This document shows, piece after piece, positions 1 through 11,345 of a DNA stretch of 64,000 nucleotides. The notes beneath the pieces were generated by a model. It was not told where the DNA came from. It was given only the letters and a program-made list of their open reading frames with translations, and made no database searches. Source of the DNA: Panax quinquefolius (taxonomy: Eukaryota > Streptophyta > Magnoliopsida > Apiales > Araliaceae); the NCBI GenBank assembly GCA_020205615.1, contig CM035170.1, positions 9,914,311 through 9,978,310 on the forward strand, given 5' to 3'. The position numbers were made by a program, and so were the translations under genes. Position 1 is the first letter of the stretch. Each line of letters starts with the position of its first letter.

Positions 1-152
1 ACAAATTTATATCTATTTTAAATTTATTTATGAATCATCTAATAATTCAATTTAGTATAGAAATATTTTATTCAATTCAAACTAGTTTATATATCCTAAT
101 TATAATTTTAACAGACATAAATCTAGCATAAAAAATAATATTTAAAATCATA
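1..152. other. AT-rich intergenic flank
   Basis: Very AT-rich sequence with no open frame or recognisable motif. It ends at the TA dinucleotide (151-152) that borders the Stowaway-like element. Confidence 0.6.
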
Positions 153-401
153 CTCCTCCGCTCCTAAAAGACGAGAAAATTAAAATCTACGCATGTATTA
201 AAAAAATAAAAGTAGAAGAAATAGAGTAAATTTTTTTTTTTTTAAAATATAAAAAATTTCAAATTTATCCTTAAATGATGAATATTTTATTTTTTTTATA
301 CTAATAAATCCCACTAAATTACATATTTACGGTTAACTTTATGTATTATTTTATCTTAAGAACAAAAATACGTGAACTTTTAGTCATGAGGACGGAGGAA
401 G
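153..401. mobile_element. Stowaway-like MITE (Tc1/mariner type)
   Basis: A 249-bp AT-rich element without coding capacity. The left end reads CTCCTCCGCTCCTAAAAG and the right end, read in reverse, starts CTTCCTCCGTCCTC. These are imperfect terminal inverted repeats of the CTCCCTCCGT type known for plant Stowaway MITEs. The element is bordered by TA at 151-152 and 402-403, the duplication expected for Tc1/mariner-type insertion. Such elements are mobilised in trans by mariner transposases; none is encoded here. It lies about 375 bp upstream of the RRM gene start codon, so it may sit in that gene's promoter. The family call rests on the ends and the TA duplication only. Confidence 0.8.
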
Positions 402-776
402 TAAGAAATATAAAAAAATTTATCTTAATAAGTATAAATTTAATAGACATAAATCTAATATTAAAAATGATATGGATCTAATTTTTTGGGGAATAATATA
501 AATATAAACTAAATAGTTTAAAAGGTTTAGTAATTTTTTTAATGTACTAATTTTTTTTAATTTCCAAACAAATCCTAGAGAGGTTCCTTTTAGCACTACA
601 CCACTCCCAGATTGATTTACCTAGTTTCACAATACAAAATTAACACCCCATTTCCACTATTTTCATCGTATGCGGGCGGGATAAACCCTAAAAATTAGGT
701 TTATAATTTGGCCGGGTTTCGGTCATTTTTTTTCCAATTGGGGTTTTAGGGTTTTGGCGAAATTGATTGATTTTGA
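402..776 (+). promoter_or_regulatory. Promoter and 5' UTR of the RRM gene, with two telo-boxes
   Basis: No coding. Two telomere-repeat-like motifs lie close to the start codon: AAACCCTA at 683-690 and, inverted, TTAGGGTTT at 746-754. Telo-boxes are common near transcription starts of plant genes for ribosomal proteins, translation factors and RNA-binding proteins, and fit a broadly expressed housekeeping gene. No convincing TATA box is placed. The transcription start is unknown but probably lies between about 600 and 740. Confidence 0.5.
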
Positions 777-2450
777 ATGGAAGAATCAGAAGAGCAACGT
801 AAGCTTTTTGTGGGAGGAGTGTCATGGGTAACGACCGAAGACGTTCTAAAGGAGCACTTCAGCAAGTACGGAACAGTGGCGAGTGCTATGATTGCTAAAG
901 ATCGAAATACAGGGGCACCAAGAGGTTTTGGTTTTGTTTCCTTCATTGACCCTTCTGCTGTTGGTAAAGCTCTTCAAGAACACAGCCATTACATTCTTGG
1001 CAGAACGGTATGGGTTCACATTTAATACCCTTTTTCTTCATTTTTTTTAAATAAAAATTTTCCCATTAAAACTCTTTTGAGGATTGTTAATAAAGATTTA
1101 ATTGTTATAGTTCTTGGTTGTTTGGATTTCAATAAGGTATAGGTATTTGTTTCTGTTCCTTGGTAATTTGAAGTTCTCATGTATGTGGGTTTGTGTATTT
1201 GTGGTTAAAGTATTTTTTTAAAATAAAGAAGCTTGTGATTTGAATCTGTAGTTTGCAATGTTCTGCAATTTTGGGAGAAAGAATCCCTTGTTTTTGTAGG
1301 ACGGAGTGTTGACTTTTAGTTTTGGGGAGAAAGTTAATATTTATTTCTCATTATTTACCCATTTTGAGGAGTAATTTTTGATTTTTTGTTTTAGTTTTAG
1401 TTTCGTTTTTGGAATTTTAAACTAGAGATGACAAGTTGTGTCTCACACTTTTAAGTATTTGTGTTGATTCAGTTTTATATATATTCTGCAATGTTTCTTT
1501 AGGTAGATGTGAAAAGAGCGATACCTAGAGGTGAACAAAATGAAATTCAACTACAACAGAGTAGATCTTTGAGTATTAACAGCAGCAGAAGTAATGGTAG
1601 GAGCAATGTACAGTTTAGGACTAAGAAGATTTTTGTAGGGGGTTTATCAGCTGATATAACGGAGGATGAGTTCAAGAGTTACTTTGAGCAGTTTGGTAGG
1701 ATCACAGATGTTGTTGTGATGCATGATAATGTCACTCGACGACCCAGGGGTTTTGGGTTTATAACTTTTGATTCAGAGAATGCTGTTGAGGATGTTTTAC
1801 TGAAGAGCTTTCATGGATTGGGTGGTAAGCATGTGGAGGTCAAGAAGGCTGTGCCAAAAGATGCAAGTAACACTGCTTATAATGGGCGAATGGGTAGTGG
1901 GAGGGGTTTTGACTCTAATAGTTATCAGGACGGAAATTTTCAGTCTTATAGTCCTAGATATGACTTGTTTCAGGATTATGGACACCATTCAGGTTATGGA
2001 CCTCTTTCAGGATATGGTGTTGTTGGTGGGTACCCGTATGGAGCAGGCGTATTTAGTGGTGGTTTCCCTACTGGAGGATACGGTGGGATTGGTTTTGGGA
2101 TGACTCAAGTTGCACCTAGAAACCCGTGGACTGGCCCTGCAATGAACGGTGTCTGGGGAAGTCCATCGCCGTATATCGGAGCTGCAAATTTCTATTCTTC
2201 CTACATGAATGGTAGTATTGGGGCAACGGGTGTGACTGCCAATGTTTACAATGGGATTATGGGAAGTGTGCCGAATGGAAAATCAAGTCAACATGTTATC
2301 ATCAATGCACAGCTGGCGGCTGATAGGACATCCACTCAGATTGATCAAAAAAAGATTAGTGTCAAGTCTCTGGATTTAGACGGAATCAATGGTGATGTTG
2401 CTAGCAAAGGGAGCGAATTGAAGGCGTATTCTGATAGTAACTCAAGCTGA
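777..2450 (+). CDS. hnRNP-like RNA-binding protein with two RRMs (2 exons)
   Basis: The CDS is join(777..1007,1503..2450), 392 residues. It is the only host gene seen and is fully open. RRM1 covers about residues 9-80, with RNP2 LFVGGV (10-15) and RNP1 RGFGFVSF (49-56). RRM2 covers about 118-195, with RNP2 IFVGGL (120-125) and RNP1 RGFGFITF (159-166). The tail, about 196-392, is rich in Gly, Tyr, Ser and Asn and looks disordered. This order matches plant hnRNP A/B- and Musashi/DAZAP-like proteins, nuclear-cytoplasmic mRNA binders involved in splicing, export or stability. The start ATG at 777 gives two spare residues before the acidic lead into RRM1. The intron joins in phase 0 after residue 77, within the end of RRM1, so the two exons read ...LGRT|VDVKRA..., the usual sequence there. 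The exact orthologue cannot be named from this sequence. Confidence 0.93.
1008..1502 (+). other. Intron of the RRM gene
   Basis: A 495-bp GT-AG intron: donor CAGAACG|GTATGG at 1007/1008 and acceptor TTTCTTTAG|GTAGAT at 1502/1503. It is T-rich and has in-frame stops. Removing it joins two halves of the same RRM in one frame, which is the main support. Confidence 0.9.
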
Positions 2451-3564
2451 CTATTTGGCTCGTTTCTGGGCATTGCCATGTTAGTATATTTTCACACTGA
2501 TCGAATTGGGGGTGGTTATTTATTTGTTTAGCTGTGCGTTCTTTAAAGATGTTTTTTCGTCACTAAAAAAATGTTGCTGCCTGTTTGTCAGTTTTAGCTT
2601 CAATAATCTTTGGGTACAGGATGCAAACTTTTTTAATATCATTCTTTTAGATTCATTTATCTTCTGTGCTTTACGCTCCTAGGGATCTTGAATTGTTCAT
2701 TCAATTAGATCAGATATTGTTTTGCTACTATACTGCTTTTGAGATAATGGATCAATTTATCATTGTTTTAACTTTTATGTATGGTTTAGAAGTTGGCAAT
2801 TAACCCTCTTGAGACATATTTAGATAATGATTCCTAATGCACCACAATTTTATTAAAGCATGTTTAATGAGATGCTAATCTGAAGTAATAAAGGTAAATT
2901 AGCTGGAAGTTTCATGTCTAACTCTGCTCATTCAGTAATATTGTATGGGAGGAGCCTATTGTATATGTGAAAATACCCACCCACCCACCCACCCACCCAC
3001 TTGGGTTGTCATGGCTGCAGTGATGAAGGTGAGTCCTTCTGAATTCTTCTTGTTCTAAAATAGTATAAACTCAAGCCCATTAAGTGAGGGGAACTTTTGT
3101 GATATAAGTAAAATAGATTCTCTAACACATACAGTTGGGCCCTACTAATTTCACCAATGTGTTGTTCTTATGGAATTATTGTAATTATACTTCCATGGCA
3201 TTGTTTTAAAATGAGGGAGTTGTAATATCTAAATGCCAAACTAGCTCCATAAGAAAACCCATATTTTTGTACCAAGAGAAGAAAAAAAAAAGGGAAGAAG
3301 AAGAAGAAGAAAAGAATTGAGCTGATCTAGAGTAGATAGTATTACAATGTTAGACTTTAAATAATGGATTATACCTCAAAATATATGGGGTATTCATTGA
3401 ATCTTGTATATCTGATTCGGTGTGCCTTAATATATCTTTTCATTATTTTGAATTCTCAGTCCCACCTTCATATGAAAAATAAAATGGATTTCGGACATTG
3501 GTGTTGTGTTGTGTTCTGTTCGTGTGTGGGCTGAACCCAAGTTTGACGAAATTTTTATTTCGTT
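2451..3564 (+). other. 3' UTR and downstream flank of the RRM gene
   Basis: No gene-like frame is seen. The first few hundred bases are T-rich and are probably the 3' UTR; a near or far polyadenylation signal cannot be fixed (an AATAAA lies at 2887-2892). The stretch also holds an ACCC microsatellite and a short AAG run at about 3295-3313. Confidence 0.55.
2975..3000. repeat. (ACCC)n microsatellite
   Basis: About six and a half perfect copies of the tetramer CACC/ACCC. A simple repeat with no other support for function. Confidence 0.95.
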
Positions 3565-3722
3565 CTAAAATTAGAGATATAATTTGACTTTTAAGATCAA
3601 ATAACAGTATATTAAACTTTAAAATTGGTATAATCAACTAAAACTAAATACAGTCATATCAATTTGAAGTTTAATATATATCGTTTTTTGATCTTAAAGT
3701 TAAATTGTATCTCTAATTTTAG
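3565..3722. repeat. Foldback repeat with 63-bp arms
   Basis: Arm 1 (3565-3627) is the near-complete reverse complement of arm 2 (3660-3722), with about half a dozen mismatches and a 32-base spacer. The outer ends read CTAAAATTAGAGATATAA and, on the other side, its complement. No clear target duplication is visible at the edges. It is most simply a small foldback/MITE-like element; if transcribed it would form a long hairpin of the kind that gives rise to small RNAs. Confidence 0.8.
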
Positions 3723-4740
3723 TATATGAATAGAGAAATACTATATTAAATAGTTAAATATTTACATCGTTCAATTGATTGTGCCAAGATCATCATTGGT
3801 CGTGTTAAATGCCCATTTAACCCGTTAATACAAAAATTATGTCATACAAATAATATGATATTTCACAGTATGTTTATTTAATAATTAACGAAATGTATAA
3901 ACAAATACAATATGACATGCTCGAATAAATTATTTAGATATCTAAATTTGTTTATTTAAGATAACTTATAGTCGCACATTCTATTTGTATCATAATTATT
4001 TAATATTATATTAATTTAATTGGTCTAATGGTGCTAGACGTTTTTTGACCTATTTATGTTTCAAAGTTCATTTAAAATTAGAGGGTTATGGTGTAATTAT
4101 TTGTGTCTAAATTATATGGTGGGTCAAAATTCACGTGGAGTTATTTAAACTTGCATAGGAACCTGTTTTGACAGTGAGTATTTTAAAGAATCCAATATTT
4201 CTAATTACATTTAATTTCTAACTTCTAAGCAAAATGTCAAGATATAATTCGACTTCGTTTTTTAAGGACATTCTATTCAATTCCATGAAAAAATTATATC
4301 TAATGAGGAATCCTAATTTTATATGGAGAATGAGGTGTGATCGCTATAAATACATGGCTATAATCTAATTAATCAGGTACACACAATATTATTTTACAGC
4401 ACTAGAGAATTAAGTCTCCATGGTTAAACATTATTCAACATATACTCATTCTCACAACGGAGCTATCCTCCGACGACCCAAGTCGTCAAGCTTTTGGTGT
4501 GACTTCGTTTTTGTGCAGAATTTAACACGCTTTGGTGATTGGGCGCGTTGACGAATCTTGGCGTTAACATAGAGTAAATTGTAAATAACTCCCTTTGATT
4601 TATTTAAAATTACCAGTAACAATATGCAGTTTAAAAGTGAACTAACAACTAAGTTTCATAAACATAACATGCTCACTCTCCATATTTATAAACATAACAT
4701 ACTTTCACTTGGTCTGTTTTAGAATGGTTTAAATATTGTA
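3723..4740 (+). other. Intergenic sequence and putative 5' LTR end/leader of the Tat element
   Basis: There is no coding. A TATAAATA box lies at about 4346, in a context like an LTR promoter. From about 4500 the sequence has a weak resemblance to the leader and primer-binding region that follows Tat-lineage 5' LTRs (TTTGGTGATTGGGCGCGTTG at 4530-4549 against the usual TTGGCGCCGT type). No second LTR copy is present in the window, so LTR borders cannot be fixed; the outer limit near 4080 is a guess. Confidence 0.3.
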
Positions 4741-5409
4741 AAATCAAAGAAGGTGAAAAATTTGATGTTCAACCATCCAAAGGATTTCGCTGAAGCATTC
4801 AATAGGGTCGAAGGCTATATAGTAGTAAAGGAGGCAATGAGTAGTCTGAGTCGGGGCTCGTAAGAGAAGACGAAAGACAAGGAGAAGAACAACTATACAA
4901 AAGGGGACAACAACAATAATAAGTCGGATGAGCAATAGAAAAAGTACAATAACAACAATAATGGTTCAGGAGAAGGACACCCACCTTTCTCGAATCAGAG
5001 GGTCAACAAAATTTATACCCCACTCAACGCAGATTTGGGTACTATTTTGGAGCAAATAAAAAACAAGCCCTACTTCGAGCCGGCCAAGGATAATACAAAG
5101 TTAAACAGGGGAATTCGGAATAGATATTGTAACTATTATCAGTCGGCCGAACATTTAACTAATTCATGCTAGGGTCTGAACGACTTGGTTGAGAAAAATG
5201 TCCAAAGTGGTGAACTTGTATGATACGTAGCAGGACAAAACACTTCGGAGAACACGACAATGCGAAACACTACCCCAAAGATGAGAATTGATTACATGAA
5301 GTCCCAACAACAGGATCAGACCTAGGCAACCTGCGGGGTGGTGAATGTGACCACGGGTGGGTCGGTCGGAAAGGTTACGGGGAAGAAAAGGTGAAGATTT
5401 TTCGATGTC
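4741..5409 (+). pseudogene. Tat-lineage gag remnant
   Basis: Translated pieces resemble the C-terminal half of Tat-type gag: a capsid-end motif (NHPKDFAEAFNRVEGYI, from about 4766), then an Asn/Gln-rich basic stretch, then a decayed zinc knuckle near 5128-5170 (YCNYYQSAEHLTNSC, where the second Cys has become Tyr). Several in-frame stops (for example about 4861 and 4918) and a shift break it, and the N-terminal half is not recognised. Gag forms the virus-like particle and binds the RNA. This copy cannot make a whole protein. Confidence 0.7.
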
Positions 5410-5934
5410 TTGCTCACTGTGTCTGATCAACCTGTTAGGCGAGAAAGACAGTATCCGGGCTTGGTGATAACCTTTACAAATGAAGATTTTCCTTTAGAGC
5501 CGATCAATTCACATGAAGGGGCATTGGTTATCACGACACAGGTTGGATCGATGGATATGAAGAGGAGGATGATAGATAATGGTTCGTCAGTAGACATATT
5601 GTATGCTCATGTTTATCAGAGGATGGATTTAGAAGGTAGAAAGATGGAGATGGGGCAAGAGCCACCCTTATACGACTTCAACAATGATCCTGTTTGGGTG
5701 GCAGGGACAATCGAGTTGCCAGTAGTCTTCGGGATAGCTCCTCAAAAGGTCGAGATAATATGCTGATTCTTCGCGGTACACGTGGATTCATCGTACAATG
5801 CCATTCTCGGGAGATCAACCTTAACAGTGTTGCAAGCAGTGCCGTAGATACCATATTTTAAATTCAAGTTTCCCACACCTAATGGAGTAGGAGAAGTAGC
5901 ATGGGACCTCGATTTAGCAAGGAGGTGTTATAGG
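5410..5934 (+). pseudogene. Tat-lineage aspartic protease remnant
   Basis: An open stretch of 118 codons (5410-5766) carries the protease active-site region as IDNGSSVDIL, where the usual D-S/T-G triad reads D-N-G, probably inactivated. A stop at 5763 is followed in the same frame by the flap-end motif YNAILGR (about 5798), typical of Tat and Athila proteases. This enzyme would cut the Gag-Pol polyprotein. Further stops (about 5845) confirm decay. Confidence 0.75.
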
Positions 5935-7206
5935 AACACCTTGATCTTTTCGGGGGTAGGGGTCAGCAAGCAAAGATATATGATGACAATAAAAATAGAA
6001 CCATTCACTGAAGGTAGCATCGAACCCTTTGTCATGCCTGCCGAAGAGACGGGGGATATTGAGTTGGTTCTGGGAAAGAAAGACAAGAAAGTCAAGATTG
6101 GGTCAAGGCTGCAGGAACCCTTCCGACCTAGTTTGATAGAGTTACTTCATGGTTACGTATACATTTTTGCTTGGATTCCTAGCGACATGCCTGGGGTTGA
6201 GAAGAAAGTTGTTGTGCATAGGTTACATGTCGACCCTACCTAAAAACTGGTTAGACAGAAGATGAGGATCTTCGCCTTGGAAAGGCAGAAGAATATTAAT
6301 GAGGAAATAGTAAAACTTTTGGCAGCGAATTTTATCTTCAAGATTGACTATTCGGAGTGGTTGACGAACGTAGTATTGGTGCAAAAACATAACGGCATAA
6401 CGGGAAGTGGCGGGTTTGCATTGACTATACGGACTTGAACAAAGTATGTCCGAAGGACTTTCATCCATTCCCACATATTGACTAACTTATCGATGGCACT
6501 TCAGGATACGCCTTTCATCGATGTTTTTTTGAGGTATCATCAGATTTTAATGCACAAGGAAGATATTCTGAAGACAACCTTTATAACTCATCGGGCGATC
6601 TACGCCTACAAGAAGATGACATTCGGACTACTAAATGCATGTGCAACCTACCAGAGGATGATGAACTACATGTTCTTAAGGCAGTTAGGTAAGAGTATGG
6701 AGATATATGTCGACGATATGATTGTCAAGAGCTTGTCGGTACAGGGTCATCTGGATGATCTGGACGACTATTTCCAGACCATCAAGCACTATTATCTTTG
6801 GTTGAACTCGACAAAGTGTACCTTCAATCTAGGAGCATGAAAGTTTCTAGGTTATTTGATCACCAAGAGGGGAATTGAGGCGAACCAAGAAAATATCAAA
6901 GCTATTATGGACATGAAGTCTCCTTGGTCTTATAAGGATGTTCAGTGATTGACTGGTCAGATAACAACATTGAGGAGATTCATGTCCAAGTCGGCAGAAA
7001 GGTGATTGTCATTTTTTGATACATTGAAAAGACCGAAGAACGAGAAGACTTTCCAATGGACCTCAGAATGTGAAGTAGCTTTTCAGAGGATTAAAAGGTA
7101 TTTGTGTTTAGCTCCTTTGTTAGTGAAGTCGGTTCCTTCGGAACCTTTATACTTATATTTAGCAACAAGTCCTTTAGCGGTCAGAGCTTTGTTGGTTGAG
7201 GGTAAG
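5935..7206 (+). pseudogene. Tat-lineage reverse transcriptase remnant
   Basis: Two open pieces (5941-6243 and 6478-6840) and linking sequence encode the finger-palm region. The catalytic motif YVDD lies at 6706-6717, followed by the primer-grip region and a FLGYLITKRGIE motif after a stop at 6838. The tail, from about 7006, enters the connection and start of RNase H (TFQWTSECEVAFQRIK). Stops occur at 6241, 6838, 6946 and 7003, and a frameshift near 6400. The sequence is cut at 7206 by the minus-strand gypsy element and resumes at 17206 in RNase H. The GTAAG at 7202-7206 is the left copy of the target duplication. Confidence 0.85.
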
Positions 7207-9760
7207 TGTGACGCCCCCAAAATTAGGTATACATCACCCATCTTGGGTCGCCACTTACATGGTACAGAATTTAAATACAACTTATTAACATAAGCGCCGT
7301 ATACAATACGACATAAAACTGTGAGTTTAAATACAAATATCGCCTACTAGATATTATACAAACTCAAACAAAAAGTCCTCATTACGATTATTATCACACT
7401 ATTTTACGAATAGTGAGGACTACTAATGCTATCTTCAGGACCATCACTCGTTTCCCCAGACTAAGTCCCAAATATATTATCATTTCAAGAAGAAACGGTG
7501 AAAGAAAGGGTGAGCTCAACTAGCCCAAAGAAGAAATATTATGACTAAGATAATGCGAATAAATTATCAATAGTCTTCAATAATGTTAAACCGATAAAAT
7601 ACAATAGACAACCGGTTTAATCTGCGTGAATATCTGATCCATTAAAAGAGTCAAGTAGAAAATAAAGTCTATTATCTTTTGGTTTTAAAAGGTTTTCATC
7701 ATTTATTATAGCCGAGACTCGACTTTAATAAATATTCCACATCATCGAATCACCCCCGCACTACTGACCCAAGGATGTTCTTTAGTATCACGACCACAAT
7801 TATTCATGCACTACGTGCGAAGAATATTTGTGTATTCATTAATGGTCATGATCATGCCAACAATCGTCCATCAATGCACTACTGACCATTTGAGGATTTT
7901 TACCACATCATTTGTAACATTACGGTCAAATGATTACACCGATAGTCTCTCGGTCATAATCATACCAAGTCCATCTATGCACTACAGAATACAGATGACT
8001 TTAAAAAAAATATAAACATGAGGATGATGACAATGATATAAGAATTCAATAAAACAAGTTCAAGAATTATTTTATCCAAGAATTATTAACGTCCAAATTA
8101 GTAAAATTCAAGAATGATCAGAAGAATATTTCCATGAAAAGATACTGGATGAAACGCAAATATCAAGGATATTCTACTAATTTCATGGAGTATAGAAGTC
8201 AAAGTTTTAACCAACCGGGTATAATAAAGGATGGAATAACAAAAGAAATCACCATGCATGCGATAGGCGCATGCATGTGTTATTCCAATGAATAATAAAT
8301 AACGGAACCGTGTCGGTGAAATTCACACCGGCTGGGATGTTCCAATGTAATAATAAAGATGGAACCGGATCCTGGTAAAAAACACGATAGGATATTCCAA
8401 TGTAATAATAAAGACGGAACCGGTGTTCTGTAAAACACACGAACGTGGATGTTCCAACGAGAATCATAATAAAAGCGGAACCAGTCCTGTAAAACACATG
8501 CATGTGGATGTTCCAATAGAATAATAGAAGAATGTCACCAAGTATAGGGTAAACCACTTATACAGTTATTCCAACAGAATAATAAGCAATGGAATAACAA
8601 CAGCTTCTCTTCATGAATAAGAAAGAATAACACCCTTACATTTGGTAGGAGATTGAATCTTTACAAAGAAGCAGTGTAGTAACAAAATACTCTTCTTCTT
8701 TCTCTTTATTCTCTCTATACTTTCTCTCTCTATAGCTTGAATGAATTAAGTGAAAAATAATGAAGCCCTAGGCCTCTATTTATAGAAGATTTCTAGCTTA
8801 GCACTCCGTGTGTGAAAAAGGCAAGTGGCTCGACGAATTGGTTTGGCGCTTGTAATGTGAAACGACAAGTGGTTCGACGCTTTAATGTGAAACGACAAGT
8901 GGTTCGACGTCTGGTAAAGGTAATTACTATTAACGAAGGTAAATACTATCGATTTAAGGTAAATACTATTCACAAGGGTAATTACTTATTGACGAAGGTA
9001 ATTACTATTAGACGAAGATAAATACTATTCACAAGGGTAATTACTATTGATGAAGGTAATTACTATTGACGAAGGTAATTACTATATGACGAAGGTAAAT
9101 ACTATTCACAAGGGTAATTACTATCGACGAAGAGACTCTTAGATGATGACATATGAGCCCCCATAAAATAATCAAACTTACCACAAATCATTTTTTTTTC
9201 ATCAACACATATTTAATCTTTCAACAATTATTAATCATTTATAACTTGTCGTCTCAATTATTGATTTAATACTATAACATATTATACGAGATGATCTTTG
9301 TGACAATAATTGAATCAATAATATAAGAGATACGATGCAAAGAATTCTCAGAAGTAATAATTGAGCATAAATGAGTGACTTCTCACGTAAGCATCAATAA
9401 TCAATCTGCGTGCTTCTTATGTAACCACGCCAGACATCGTATTCTTTTACTTTTTTGTAGGTAGTTCAATGATCTTAACGGTAACACCTCCGCCGTTATT
9501 TTTATAAAATATTTTTGTCGTTTTCTCAATCCGATGATAATTTTGTTGTGGGGTCCACCAATGATTGAGCCATTAGTATTTAATATTCCTAACAAAAGAA
9601 TATTCCCCGACTAAACGAATATTTTATAACAAATTGCATACTTTGCAAATTTTATACATATTACCCACAACTATAACATTATATCAAATTTATTCCATAA
9701 TATTCAAAAATAATATTTATAGAAAAATTCATCTTTATTTATAAAAGCTGGGGTCTTACA
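7207..9760 (-). repeat. 3' LTR of element A
   Basis: 2554 bp. The left edge is TGTGACGCCCC and the right edge GGGGTCTTACA, followed at once by the polypurine tract. On the minus strand a TATA box lies at 8777-8784. Downstream of it (lower coordinates) is a series of GGAAC/GGAATAAC hairpin units (8240-8590) and GCACTAC hairpins (7740-8000). Upstream, in U3, lies a minisatellite (8915-9130). It matches the copy at 14577-17200 along its whole length, apart from clustered small differences. Confidence 0.95.
8915..9130 (-). repeat. U3 minisatellite in LTR of element A
   Basis: About eleven imperfect copies of a unit near 19 bp, forms of GACGAAGGTAATTACTATT and CACAAGGGTAATTACTATC. It lies just upstream of the TATA box on the minus strand, where a repeat-built enhancer would be expected. 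The same array occurs in the two related LTRs with different copy numbers. Confidence 0.9.
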
Positions 9761-9771
9761 ACCTCCCCTTC
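9761..9771 (-). other. Polypurine tract of element A
   Basis: On the minus strand GAAGGGGAGGT lies directly between the stop codon of the pol frame and the TGTAAG start of the 3' LTR. It is the plus-strand DNA synthesis primer site. The related elements have the same site at 47455-47465 and 57836-57846. Confidence 0.88.
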
Positions 9772-10083
9772 TTATGAAATTTCGCCCTCGAAATTAGGGT
9801 ACGTACCTGGTATGTCGAAGAGGTAAGGATACCTTGATTTCATTTCCGATTCTAACTCCCAAGTCATTTCCTCAACATCGTGGTTCCTCCACAAAACTTT
9901 GACTTGAGGTATAACCTTGGAGCGTAGAATATGTTCCTTCTTATCCAAAATTTGAACAGGAACCTCTTCATACGTCAAATCTTCCGCTATTTCGTCCGGT
10001 TCTAACTCAATAATATGGTTCGGGTCTTTCACATATTTACGTAACATAGATATGTGAAAAACGTTATGAACACGAGACATATT
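9772..10083 (-). pseudogene. Element A integrase C-terminus with chromodomain
   Basis: An open stretch of 102 codons reads from MSRVHNVFHISMLRKYV to the pol stop. The first part is the end of the integrase C-terminal domain. The second (from about 9990 downwards) is a chromodomain-like module with the WRNHDVEEMTWELE motif. In plant chromoviruses this module guides integration to chromatin carrying particular histone marks. The same module is open in the copies at 47179-47454 and 57365-57835. It is the best-preserved part of element A but is cut off from the rest of integrase by upstream shifts. Confidence 0.85.
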
Positions 10084-11345
10084 TAAGCAGAAAAGCGAGT
10101 CTATAGGCCACGCTTCCTACTCGATCGAGGATTAAAATGGACCGATGAATCGAGGTTAAGTTTTCCTCTCTTTCCAAATCTTGTAACTCCTTTCCATGGA
10201 GCAACTCTTAACAACACATGATCTCCTATATCGAATTCCACGTCCTTTCGATGAAGATCAGCATAACTCTTTTATCGATTTTGTGAGGTTTTTATACGTT
10301 GTCGGATCGTTTGAATCTTTTCCATAGTCATACGTATTAACTCGTCCCAACAACGTTGCTTCACCCACCTCATCCCAAAGATCTTTGGAGAACGACACTT
10401 TCTTCCATACAACGCTCGAATGGAGCCATGCCAATACTTGCTTGATAACTGTTGTTGTAGGAAAACTCCACCAACGGTAAGAACTTGTCCCAACTCCCCT
10501 TGAAATCAAGGACACAGAGTCTTAATAGATCTTCAAGAGTTTGAATAGTCCTCTCCGATTGTCCGTCCGTCTGAGGATGATATCTTAGAGCTAAATCGTG
10601 AAGTCTGTGCCCATAGCTTTTTGCAAACTAACCCAAAATCGTGAAGTGAATCTTGGGTCTCGATCGGAAACTATGGATACCTAGGCATACCATGCGCTTA
10701 CAATCTCGTTTATGTACATACTGAGCAAGACGTTCAAGTGTATAAGTTTCTCGTATCGGTAAGAAATGAGCGGACTTGGTCAACCTATCAACAATGACCC
10801 AAATCGCATCAATGCCTTGAGAAACCTTAAGAAGGCCGAATTAAATCCATGGTAATGTGCTCCCACTTCCATTCGAATTTCAAGTGGTTGCAATGGACCT
10901 TTTGGTACTTGATGTTCCGCTTTAACTCGTTGACAAGTTAGACACCTTGAGATAAACAAATATCTCTCTCTTTATATTGCTCCACCAAAATGTATGGCGA
11001 ATATCATGATACATTTTGGTACTCCTGAGATGGATTGCAAATGGTGTGTTGTGCGCCTCCATCATGATATTATACTTTAAATCGTGGTCGTTAGGAACAC
11101 AAAAGTCGGGAGTTGACTCAAGTATTCCTTCTTCATCGATTCTTGCTTCCTAAGATAGCACCTTCTTGCACTTTCTTCCTCATACGCATCGCCTCCAGTC
11201 CAGTAGCTTGGCGACTTTAACTTTATCAATTAAAGTCGGTTCTACTCAGATACTCGCTTATCATCACATGCGTCCTCGAGTCTTTAATTCTATCTCCATC
11301 CTTTGCAAGTCACACAAAATGGGCCTTTGCGTTGACAATATCGCT
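10084..11345 (-). pseudogene. Element A integrase remnant
   Basis: Minus-strand frames carry the integrase core and its zinc-binding N-terminus in pieces. Readable segments include [20 protein letters not shown] (about 10440-10530), the start of the C-terminal domain (about 10090-10255), and the CLTCQRV-type zinc region near 10940. Frames alternate every 100-300 bp, so many small shifts are present. Order and spacing agree with the more readable copy at 45961-47178. Confidence 0.8.

Noticed and set aside
1813..2103. Second frame inside exon 2 of the RRM gene
   Set aside because: It is a shadow of the Gly/Tyr-rich coding sequence in another frame.
4744..4984. Minus-strand open frames opposite gag
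   Set aside because: They are the complement of a Tat gag coding stretch and have Cys/Leu/Ser-rich artefact composition.
8249..8557. Minus-strand open frames with repeated HACVLQD / WNI phrases (also 15656-15941, 19225-19715, 42419-42791, 53371-53813)
   Set aside because: They arise from translation of the tandem hairpin units of the LTR leader; the protein repeat mirrors the DNA repeat and the frames are not kept between copies.
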